Source: Buxus sempervirens
Lineage: Eukaryota; Streptophyta; Magnoliopsida; Buxales; Buxaceae
Assembly (NCBI GenBank): GCA_947561395.2
Contig: OX387182.1
Coordinates: 53,095,283 to 53,159,282 of the forward strand
Direction of reading: 5' to 3'
DNA: 64,000 nt
Positions 33,740-42,693 of this stretch are shown one piece after another (position 1 is the first letter of the stretch; every line of letters begins with the position of its first letter). The position numbers and the translations under genes were made by a program. A model generated the notes under the pieces. That model saw nothing but the letters and a program-made list of their open reading frames with translations. It was not told the DNA's origin and made no database searches.

Positions 33740-34933
33740 TTTATTTTATATATTGAATCTTTGGAGAAGTATTATCAAAATTGTATTTTAGTTTGATATA
33801 AAATTATAGAGTTTATACATATCACATTTGATATATATATTATCGTAACCATTTTCTTGGAACATTATCCCAATATTTGTGGTTTTTGCTTGTTAGTAGT
33901 AGAAAAGACGAAAAGAAGATTAGCAATATATATGGACAAAAGTTACCTTCATAAGCTTAGAAATTAATGTAAAACGCCTCACCTTTTCCCAGGAGGATGA
34001 CCCACATTATTTTATTGTAAATACATATGTTTAGCGGGGTTGTTTCGGCACAAAATATTAGGCCAAAATCTGGCCAGTTCGCTTTAAGACATCATAGCCA
34101 AAACATCACCCTACCCATCCCATCTTCTTTGGCACCAGCGTTTAGAACTGAATGTGAAGGGCCCCATCCACTTCGAGGTATTTTAGTAACATTTTAGTGA
34201 AAATTTTAGTAACATTTTCATATAAACATAATTAATTACTACTTATGTCTACTTTTTTTTTTCTGTTTTTTTTTAGGTAGTGAGCTCCATAAGATCTCTC
34301 TTTACATAGTATACAAAGCCGAACAAATAATGGTTTTCACGGCATATACCTCACAAAAGATGTAGATGCCCTTGCATTTGGCAACATATGTAGGTCACTG
34401 CCATAGTTATATTTAGCTAAGTGACAAATGAGAAGGTTTCATCAATTACCCAACGGAAAAAGAAGACAAAACATGATGTGAGCCCCTTTCTAAATCACTA
34501 TTAAAGAGAACAAGACGGCAAGAAAAGATGGGATGGGTAGGGTGATGACTCAAGATGAATGTGAAGGGTCCCATCATACCCCCCCTTCGAGGTTTTTTGT
34601 TTTTTCCTTACTCCCACAGTCCCACACACCCGCTCACTACCCGGCCGAGTTACCGATTCCGCTTCCCGAGTTAGATATCTACTTTTGAATTAAATGCCAC
34701 GTGTTGAATTGTGAATGTTAAATGCGTTGAGATTGATCAAGGTCCTTTTATTAGAAACTTTAAATGTAAAGAAGCTTTGATAAGGAGTGGGATCCAAGTC
34801 GCTCTTTTGGCAACAGCCGTTCGGGGGTAATTTAGTAAAATGAATCAAAGTATATACATATGTTTAGTGGGGGCATTTTAGGCATCGATTTTCAGGTCGA
34901 AATCTGGCCATTTATCTTTATAAGTAGTATAGA
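33740..34933. other. Intergenic stretch with a long-range inverted repeat
   Basis: No gene is seen. The 23 bases at 34104-34126 recur as an exact reverse complement at 34525-34547. Nearby, 'gaatgtgaaggg' blocks (34150, 34558) and 'tacatatgtttag' blocks (34022, 34856) recur in direct orientation. It may be a decayed foldback element, but no clear termini were found. Confidence 0.5.
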
Positions 34934-35144
34934 TATATAAAGTTCACCTTTTACTATCAGTTTGAGCTTTTAGTAAGAATGGTATTCTACATGGTTACAT
35001 GGTAACAAAACCTTAGGCAAATATCAAGGTCTTGGGTTCAAACCTCCACTACACATGTGAAAGGCAGTGTTGAGGAATATATTAAATATATAAAGTTTAC
35101 CTCTTACTATCAGCTTGAGATTTTAGTAGGAATGGTGTTCTACA
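34934..35144 (+). mobile_element. TRIM-like miniature LTR element
   Basis: The 3' terminal repeat 35068-35144 starts TGTTGAGGAATATATTAA and ends GTTCTACA. A shortened copy of it (34936-34991, offset 153) ends in the same ATTCTACA, followed by TGG, where a PBS would start. The internal part is only about 75 bases and includes GGGTTCAAACCTCC (35034-35047); purine-rich AAAGGCAG precedes the right repeat. This fits a terminal-repeat retrotransposon in miniature with a decayed left LTR and PBS. It encodes nothing. Confidence 0.55.
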
Positions 35145-35447
35145 ATGAACACTAGTATAATTTCAATCCATTCTTTCTAATACTTTAGTCCCCCTTCTTC
35201 CCTATTTGTTTTGCAAACTACTTGCCTTGTTAATGGTCAACAACTGTTAAGAGGCTTACTTGCATTCTATAAATACTTTATTTCTAAAACCAGAGCCTTC
35301 TCTCTTGATCTTTCAGTGTTACCTTGTCCTTTTTCACCATCACTTGACTGTGTGAGGCTATCCCTTTTTCACCAAGACCCATTTTTTTTATAAAAATGTT
35401 TTATGAGCGAAATTATATCTTTAGTTTACCCAAAGAATAACATTCTT
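35145..35447. other. Intergenic stretch
   Basis: No gene or repeat recognised. Its right end supplies the target duplication of the LINE insertion. Confidence 0.5.
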
Positions 35448-35460
35448 GACAAACTTGATT

Positions 35461-37477
35461 GGAAGCTTCAGGCCAACAGGTGAATAACTCAAAAAGTTGT
35501 TTAATTGCATCTTCTAAAATCTCTCCATCGAGATTGGATATGATTCAGTCTTTGTCTGGATTCAGCAAGGTTAGTCTGCCTATCAAATATTTGGGAGTTC
35601 CTTTATTTCATGGTCGTGCTTCTTTGCCCATGTTTGCTGAAATCTTAGAAAAGATACAGAAACGAATCAGTGGTTGGAAATCAAAACTTCTGTCTCATGG
35701 GGGGAAAGTTACTTTAATTCAAATTGTACTCTCAAGCATACCCATCCATTCTCTTTCAGCTATCCCTTTCCCTAAAGCTGTCTTGAAAAGAATTGAAGCC
35801 TGCTTTGCTAATTTCTTTTGGGGAGAAAGCTCCGATCATGGATCCAAAAAGCATTGGTTAAGATGGGATACAATCGCCCTACCTAAATCTGAAGGTGGCT
35901 TGGATATAAAGTCAGTTGCAGACGTTATGAAAAGTCTGCAAATAAAAATGGGATGGAAGGCCTTGTATGGGGATAGTTTATGGTCAGATTATATGCGGGC
36001 TAAGTACTGTGCATCGGGGCAATTCCAAAATCTTCAAGATAGGAGTGGAAGTTCAAAGATATGGAAGGCAATTCTGAAGGTTAAAGAGGTCATACTCGAT
36101 AACACTGTTTGGTCTGTTGAAGAAGGTAATTTAAGCTTTTGGTTTGATCATTGGTCTCATCTTGGCAAGCTGGCAGATTATGTTCAAGATGAGGATATAC
36201 CATACCCAGATTTAAAGGTGATTGACTTTATTAATCCCAATGGCTCATGGAATATTGACCTGCTTAATGAAGTTCTTCCTCAAGATGTGAATGCTCAAAT
36301 CATTGAAATTAATTACCAGCCTTCTCATCTCAAGGACAAACCTCTTTGGAAAGCAGATTCTTCAGGTAATTTCTCCACTTTCTCAGCTTGGAACATAATC
36401 AGAAAACGTGGTAATACCTATCCTTGGAGCAAGAACATTTGGGTTAATTTTATACCGAATAAAATTGCTGTGTTTTTCTGGAAAGTTTTGAAGGGTGCGC
36501 TACCTACTGATGATCGGGTTCAAAGTTGTGGAATTCAGATGTGTTCCCAATGCAATTGCTGCTTAAATCGGAAAATTGAGACTTTGAACCATCTCTTTTC
36601 TTTTGGAGGAATTGCTCGTTCAGTTTGGGAGCATTTTGCTAATCGTTTTAAATGCCAATTTCATGCTCTTCACGATTTGGCATCTAAGGTTTCTTTCTGG
36701 TTTAGCGAGTACTCTAATGATCAGTATGGTTTACTATTCAAATCAATTCCTCTTTTAATCTATTGGGAGATACGGTTATCTAGATGCAAGAGCAGATTTG
36801 AAGAAATTCCGATGTCTTCAAGCCAAATCATCAGCAATATCCGTTATTGGCTTCAAGAAATTTCATATCTTACCAAGCCGTCCAGAAATTGTAAATCTCT
36901 TGGAGCTTTGGTTTTAGAACAGATGCAGTCATTCACTCCATTCATTAGAATTCCTAAAACACATTTCGTTCGTTGGTTAAGACAAAGAAATTCCCCTCTA
37001 ATTTTGAATGTGGATGGAGCTTCAAAAGGAAACCCAGGAACTTCAGGAGGGGGAGGAATTATTCGAAACTCTGCAGGTTTGTTTATTGTTGCTTTTTCAG
37101 CTCATTATGGAATTCAATCAAATCTTATGGCAGAACTTTTTGCTTTAAGGGACGGACTTCGTATGGCAGATAGTTATGGTTTCCAGCACCTGATTATTGA
37201 GTCTGACTCTAAGATTCTTGTTGACATTATAAATGGCGTGGCTTCAGCCCCTTGGAAATTTTTACTTTGGTGGAAAGAGATCAAAGGAAGGATTAGCCCT
37301 CATAATCGTTTGGTTCAGCATGTTTACAGGGAAGCTAACACTGTAGCTGATGCTCTGGCTAATGAAGGTTGCGTTCATTCATCAAAGAAGTTTTATGAGT
37401 CTCTTAATGATATTTCTTCACATGTTAGAAATTGTTTGTTTCAGGATAGAACTAGTTTGTATGCCCTTAGGCATTAG
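35461..37477 (+). CDS. LINE ORF2 C-terminal part: RT thumb, zf-RVT, RNase H
   Basis: Open for about 670 codons from the truncation point to the stop at 37477. The apparent start is a TTG formed with the target site, so this is a fragment of a larger protein and not a gene with its own start. It begins in the RT region (ASGQQVNNSKSC, then YLGVPLFHGR). A plant zf-RVT zinc-binding region follows (CSQCNCC with later HL and W residues, codons about 360-400). It ends in an RNase H of the RVT_3 type (LNVDGASKGNPG, MAELFALRDGL, IIESDSK, HVYREANTVADALAN). Such a domain marks plant L1 clades. There is no sign of a host promoter. It would serve in retrotransposition if complete; here it is dead on arrival. 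Confidence 0.85.
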
Positions 37478-37655
37478 AATTGTCACATTCTTGATTTATC
37501 GGGGTAAGGTTTTATGTCCCCCCCATTTTGGTGTATCCCTTTTTTTTGGAGTTAATATACAGGTCAGGGTCTGCCTCAACCCTCCTCCCACCGCTGGAGT
37601 GCCACTAAGGTTATTTCTGCCTTAGTGGGTTTTCTTTTAAAAAAAAAAAAAAAAA
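35461..37655 (+). mobile_element. 5'-truncated L1-type LINE insertion with 13-bp target duplication
   Basis: GACAAACTTGATT occurs at 35448-35460 and again at 37656-37668, directly after a run of 17 A residues (37639-37655). This is the hallmark of target-primed reverse transcription. The 5' end begins within the reverse transcriptase, so ORF1, the endonuclease and the catalytic YxDD part are absent. The remaining frame is intact, and the duplication and A tail are perfect, so the insertion is fairly young. Confidence 0.93.
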
Positions 37656-37746
37656 GACAAACTTGATTAAATCATTTATATTTAGATCCATTGATTTTTT
37701 TGCTAGCTTAGAATAAGTTTCCGTAAATAAATTGGCATTTCATTAA

Positions 37747-38122
37747 TGAAAGTAATTTTATTAAAGCTTCTGCTTCAATCCTCAATTAAAGCAGAAGCTT
37801 TAGCAATCCTTGAAGCGCTTCGATTGGCTAGAGCTCTTTGTCTGAATTTCGTCATAGTCGAAGGAGATTCTCTGTTGTTGATACAGATCTTAAACAACAT
37901 TCAGAAGGGATCTTTGAGGCCTGAAGATGTGTCTTGGAGAATTATTCCAACGATTACAGAAATTTGCTCCTTATGGACCTCATTTCAAGTTTGTTACGTT
38001 TCAGCATATCTTCAGAGAAGGGAATTCAATTGCAGATTGCCTGGCTAATTTTTGCTTGGATCAATATTCGTGTTATTGGCACAAATTGGCATTTCATTAG
38101 GTGGGGGATTCTCCATAAACAA
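37747..38122 (+). mobile_element. Second LINE fragment: RNase H piece with 22-bp flanking repeat
   Basis: The 22-base sequence AAATAAATTGGCATTTCATT plus AA flanks the insert at 37725-37746 and 38123-38144; a 17-base part of it also occurs inside at 38083-38099. The insert encodes a decayed RVT_3-type RNase H (KAEALAILEALRLAR, VEGDSLLLIQILN, then a frameshift before FREGNSIADCLANF). It is a strongly 5'-truncated LINE insertion with a weak A-rich tail. Its protein differs from that of the LINE just upstream, so it is an independent insertion from another family. Confidence 0.75.
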
Positions 38123-38144
38123 AAATAAATTGGCATTTCATTAA

Positions 38145-38354
38145 ATTTCCGCCCACGTTTACCACAAAAAAAAAGCAGGGGCCGCCCACGCGTCCCACGC
38201 GTGAAGGTAAGCTAGATTTTCCTTTTTTTGGTTTTTTTTGAGTCACTTTCTTTCGATGATAACGTTTCTCCAAGAGCTAGCTACTTAAGATTGTCTGGAG
38301 ACACCTTTTCTTATCATCTTCATTTGTGGTCTTCCCAAGCTTATACCGCCACCA
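38145..38354 (+). promoter_or_regulatory. Upstream region and 5' leader of the P450 gene
   Basis: About 210 bases between the LINE target duplication and the start codon. No convincing TATA box is seen. The segments about 'gccgcccacgcgt' and from 'cactttctttcgatgataac' to the start are also present upstream of the broken P450 copy (42128-42182 and 42397-42504), so they belonged to the duplicated unit. The LINE insertions have landed within 220 bases of the gene and may have displaced its promoter. Confidence 0.4.
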
Positions 38355-41300
38355 ATGTCATTTTGGGCCCTTCCCCTTCTCATAACCCTCTGTGGAGTCC
38401 TCTTCTCACTCACCTATCTCCGATGCCGGAGGCATGACCGGAGACTACCACCAGGTCCTCGGAGGTTTCCCTTGCTCGGCAACTTACACTTGCTAGGCAG
38501 CCTTCCTCACCAGGACCTCCATCTTCTGGCCAAGAAGCATGGCCCCGTCATGTACATGCAACTCGGCCTCGTCCCGGCGGTGGTGGTCTCGTCACCTGAA
38601 GCCGCCGAGCTATTCCTCAAGACCCATGACCTTGTCTTCTCCAGCAGGCCCAGCATCCAGGCCGTTCAGTACATCTCTTATGGGCGTAAAGGCGTGGCCT
38701 TCACCGAGTACAGCCCTTACTGGCGTAGCATTCGCAAACTCTGCACTATAGAGCTCCTCAGCAGCTCAAAGATTGAGATGTTCAAGCCCATTCGGAAGGA
38801 AGAACTGGGTCTCCTGGTTCAATCTCTCAAGGTTGATTCAGATTCTGGAGCCATGGTCGACCTTAGCTCTAAGCTTAAATATCTTGTCCAGGATGTGACA
38901 TATCGGATGGTTTTGGGTTGTTCGAGGGGTGCCAAAAGCTTTGAGTTCTTTGAAACCACTGAGAAGGCTATGAAGTTGGCAGGAGCTTTTAACATGGCAG
39001 ATTTCATTCCCTTTGTCGGTGCACTTGATCTCCAGGTATGATTTTTATCCTCTTTATATCCAGACGTTAATATGGATCCGAAGTTTAAGAGGTTAGTGAC
39101 GATTGATGCTATGCGATTATGACCTTATATATTTCCCACAAAAAAAAAATTTTTTTTATTATGATCTTATATTATAATTTTAGTGTCATTCTCAAAATCC
39201 AAAAACGGGTCTTAGGATGATTCTGGGTTGTATTGTATTTTATAAAACTCATTTCCCAAATGAAACCAAACACCCATATAACCCCTGAAATAAATTTTAA
39301 CCCTTGGAACTCATTCCAAGCTTTGGAATAAGTTCCCAAAATGAATGCCAAACGATGTATCAATAAATTATGTAAATGGTGTGGAATAAATGGTTTAAAA
39401 TCATTTACTGCTTTTTCCCGTAATAGATGATGTTGCTTAAATGAGAAGTAGACACATGTAGCGACCACTAATGTTTTTATAAATTAAAAAAACATTTTTT
39501 TATTGAAAAATACTTTACTGCCTAACTCTTTTTTTTGTTTAGTGGAACTTAGCTGCCTAACTCAAGTAGCATCATTTGCTAGAGGAGGAGGCACAAGCCT
39601 GGAAGAAACTAGATGAAATCGTCTATTGACTACATGCTGCGGCAGACCCTGTAGCCACCTTGGGATTTTGCCACGTGTAACATCCAACAGTAGCTACTTT
39701 TTATAATATGAAATGTCATTGAAGTGATATTTCACATCGTAAAATGTGAAAAAGCAGCCATCGTTGCATGCTGCATGTGGCAACATCCCAAGGTGGCTGC
39801 AAGGTATGCCGCAAACGATTTCATTCCAAAAGAAACATCCAAAATGGTCATATTGTGGGACCCCACCTCATGTCATTAGAAAAGACAAAAATAAAGTATA
39901 ATGCTCCCCATGTAAAGAAATTCTAGAAACTACTACGGATTGATATCATCCACAATAGCCAATCCAGACCTCAAAGAGTAAATAAAAAAAATTTATTTTT
40001 TCAATGCAAACATAACCCACCCAAACATTAACTCAAACATCAACCACAAACCAAACTATTTTAGTTCAGGCTAGAGAATTGGAATCCAAAACGGAACTGA
40101 ATTTGAATCCATAACCGACCCAGAGTCAGAGTATGGCATCCTGGAATTTGTTCAAAGGGACCCAACAAGGATTGAGATTACCCACTACATGTTGAGCATT
40201 TAAAGGGCTTAATAGTACCCAATAATTGCTTGATTTCTCTTTTTTTTCTTAATTTCCTTCTTTATTGCAATTACTTGCTAATGTAGCAAACAACTATTAA
40301 GTACCATTGAGCTCTACAATAGATTATCTCAATCCCTCCCACAAAGGAAAAGGGCAGTACCGAAAATATATATATATATATATATATTACAAAGAATGGT
40401 CCAAATCAGTGTCTAATATCTAATAATCCCAAAGTTAATAATACTTACTCTAATAAGTTTTTGAGAAAGAAACTTCATTTAGTAGCCAATAATCCCTAAT
40501 ATTTGATATATCATAGTTAATAGCTTTTTTGAACGCTATAAGCTTTTACCAAAAGCAAGATTGTCTAGAAACAAGAGGATATAGACGTAAATAAATCATA
40601 ATGTAAGTGTATAATATAGAAAGATTGAAAGAGAAAATGCTTGGAAGCAATTGAGATCCATAGCCACATATTGGAACCAAAAAAGAAAAGAAAAAAAAAG
40701 TTGGAGAAGCTTCAAACATTAGATTCATTATCGATTGGGTGATCCATTTGAATTCTCACTTGCAGGGACTCAATCGCCGTGCAAAGGCCGTCAGCAAGGA
40801 CTTTGATGAGTTCTTGGAGAAGATGATTGATGAGCATGTAAAAGACACCGTAGAAAACCAGTCTGGCCAACATAAGGACTTCATTGATGTAATGTTGTCC
40901 TTGATGTGGGATACCCAAGTTGGAGAACATGAGAACCAATACAGCATTGATCGGACTAACATCAAAGCCATTCTCATAGACATTCTTGGCGGTGCAACAG
41001 ACACATCATTTACGGCAATCGAATGGGCCCTGTCGGAACTCTTCCGGCATCCATGGGCAATGAAGAAGCTCCAAGAAGAGCTGTCAAGTGTAGTTGGAAC
41101 AGGTCGAATGGTAGAGGAGACAGATTTGGGGAAGCTCAAATACTTGGACATGGTGGTCAAGGAAAGCATGAGATTGCATCCAGTCGCTCCTTTTCTTGTT
41201 CCTCACGAGTCCATGGAGGATATCACCATTAACAGAATGTTCATACCCAAGAAATCTAGGATCATGGTGAATGTGTGGTCAATGGGACGAGACAAGAAAG

Positions 41301-41605
41301 TTTGGTCTGATAATGCTGACAAGTTCTACCCTGAGAGATTCATGGGTTCTGATGTAGATCTCCGGGGACGCCATTTTCAACTTATACCATTTGGAGCAGG
41401 TCGTAGAGGATGCCCAGGTTTGCAGCTAGGCCTTACTCAGGTTAAAATTGTGCTGGCACAGCTGCTGCATTGCTTCAATTGGCAACTTCCAAATGGCGTA
41501 TCCCCTTCTGACTTGGATATGAGCGAGAAATTTGGCCTTGCAGTTGGAAGGGCCACCCATCTATTTGCTATTCCGTCATATCGCCTGCACATCAATAATA
41601 TCTAA
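38355..41605 (+). CDS. Cytochrome P450, CYP71 clan (CYP736A/CYP71-like), two exons
   Basis: Exon 1 is 38355-39035 (227 codons) and exon 2 is 40766-41605 (279 codons plus stop), giving 506 residues, the usual length. The intron (39036-40765) is phase 0 with GT-AG ends, cag|gtatga and ttgcag|gg, at the classic CYP71-clan position (ALDLQ|GLNRR). An N-terminal membrane anchor (residues 3-22) precedes the LPPGPRRFPLLGN hinge. Also seen: C-helix WRSIR (about 123), I-helix oxygen-binding GGATDTS (302-308), K-helix ESMR (360-363), PERF (416-419) and heme loop FGAGRRGCPG (436-445) with Cys443 as the heme ligand. All key residues are present, so it is probably functional. It would be an ER-bound monooxygenase of specialised metabolism using a P450 reductase; substrate unknown. 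A broken tandem copy follows at 42505. Confidence 0.93.
39613..39824. mobile_element. MITE-like foldback in the P450 intron
   Basis: Ends ATGAAATCGT and ACGATTTCAT are exact inverted repeats. Inside them, long imperfect arms (39636-39678 and 39771-39812) share GCCACCTTGGGAT / ATCCCAAGGTGGC and GCGGCA / TGCCGC blocks. The whole is about 212 bases and non-coding. It could be a MITE or a hairpin precursor; the transposon superfamily is not clear from the ends. Confidence 0.65.
40160..40345. repeat. Weaker foldback in the P450 intron
   Basis: The left part about 'aaggattgagatta' and 'aatagtacc' mirrors the right part about 'agtacc' and 'gattatctcaatcc' as an imperfect inverted repeat. It could be an old MITE. 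No target duplication was resolved. Confidence 0.4.
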
Positions 41606-41790
41606 GGAGACTCAGCTCTCAACTATAGATGTTGTTCTTATGGTACTAGTTGCTGTTGCTCGCACACATCTTGTTTTGGTTTCCCAAATAAATTAGGAGG
41701 TGTGCATGGAATGAAATTGTCTGCAATGCTTTACTGCATTGGATGTACTGTTGGTGTATTTCAATAAAAATAAAATCAATATATAAATAA
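41606..41790 (+). terminator. P450 3' untranslated region with polyadenylation signals
   Basis: After the stop at 41605 the sequence holds AATAAA at about 41689 (in 'caaataaatt') and AATAAAAATAAAA at about 41764-41776, preceded by a TTGGTGTATTTC stretch. Either could serve as the near-upstream polyadenylation element; the site itself cannot be placed. Confidence 0.5.
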
Positions 41791-42504
41791 AAGGAATGTT
41801 TGAGTTTGTTGAAACGTTGCCTTCTTATCGCCGTCTTCTGGGTGCGTGCATAACCTGAACTGCAATTTTGTGAAGCATCTCAAATTTGTGTACCTTTTTC
41901 TTTCTAAACAAAAATATTCAAGTGAACCATTCACCTATAAAATCCTCGTAAGGCAGGAATTTTAAAGATACAAAGCAAGTACTACAATCACCCTCTCAGT
42001 CAACGATATTATCCCGGGAGAAACCTTACCGAGACACCATGGTTCTCGAGATAAAGTAATAAAAAAATGAACCCTAAACAAGCCATGTAGATCTATGTTT
42101 GTAGCCCCGCTGTTTGTTAAAGAGCAAGGCCGCCCATGCGTGAAGGAAAGTTTAGATTTTTATTTATTTATTTAGGAAATGAAGAAAATTTACTACTAAT
42201 CAGTCAAAAAGATATGAAGCGGGATGAGTGCATCCAAGGAATTCTTCACGCATGGTCCCCCAAATAGAAAGAGGCACATCCTTAATCCATAAACAAGAAA
42301 AACATACCACAAAACCTTGGCTTCTTCTAGGAGATTATGAATTTTCCAAGGAGGTAATTATTCTTTCAACAAGCCCCACACTATGACTTCTGGACTCACT
42401 TTCAATGATAACCTTTCTCAAGGAAAGCTAGATACTTTAGATTGTCTAGGGAAACCTTTCTTGTCATCTTCATTTGTGGCCTTCCCAAGCTTACACCGCC
42501 ACCA
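41791..42504. other. Intergenic stretch between the P450 gene and its broken copy
   Basis: The parts 42128-42182 and 42397-42504 resemble the P450 upstream region (38180-38245 and 38247-38354). Between them, 42183-42396 has no counterpart upstream of the intact gene and is unrecognised. No other gene is seen. Confidence 0.5.
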
Positions 42505-42615
42505 ATGTCATTTTGGGCCCTTCCCCTTCTCATAACCCTCTGTGGAGTCCTCTTCTCACTCGCCTATCTTCAACGCTAGAGGCATGACCAGCAACTACCA
42601 CCAGGTCCTTGGAGG
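42505..42615 (+). pseudogene. Broken tandem copy of the P450 gene
   Basis: The start and first 21 codons match the intact gene almost exactly (MSFWALPLLITLCGVLFSL), then a TAG at 42577-42579 ends the frame. Homology continues to 42615 (the 'ccaccaggtcct-ggagg' block before the hinge), where a family-A LTR begins at 42616. The remainder of the copy should resume outside the window. It shows that the P450 was tandemly duplicated before the retrotransposon pile-up. Confidence 0.88.
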
Positions 42616-42693
42616 TGTAGACACCCCAAAATTGCACGATTTTTGATAAATCTTGAAGGAGAGAAATATTTTATTGGAATTTTCAATTCTTTG
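42616..42693 (+). mobile_element. Family-A LTR start, plus strand, interrupted by element C
   Basis: The 78 bases starting TGTAGACACCCCAAAATTG match, reversed, the outer end of the solo LTR at 33650-33734 almost base for base. The LTR is cut at 42694 by the end of element C. GGAGG (42611-42615) before it would be the target duplication. Confidence 0.8.

Larger units (their letters stand above)
39036..40765 (+). other. Intron of the P450 gene (1730 bases)
   Basis: Bounded by gtatga and ttgcag. It holds a strong foldback (39613-39824), a weaker foldback (40160-40345) and an AT dinucleotide run (about 40368-40388). No exon-like frame is seen inside. Confidence 0.9.

Noticed and set aside
35034-35047. 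Possible tRNA or SINE box B (GGGTTCAAACCTCC)
   Set aside because: No matching box A or cloverleaf; the flanking direct repeats and TG...CA ends favour a TRIM-like element.
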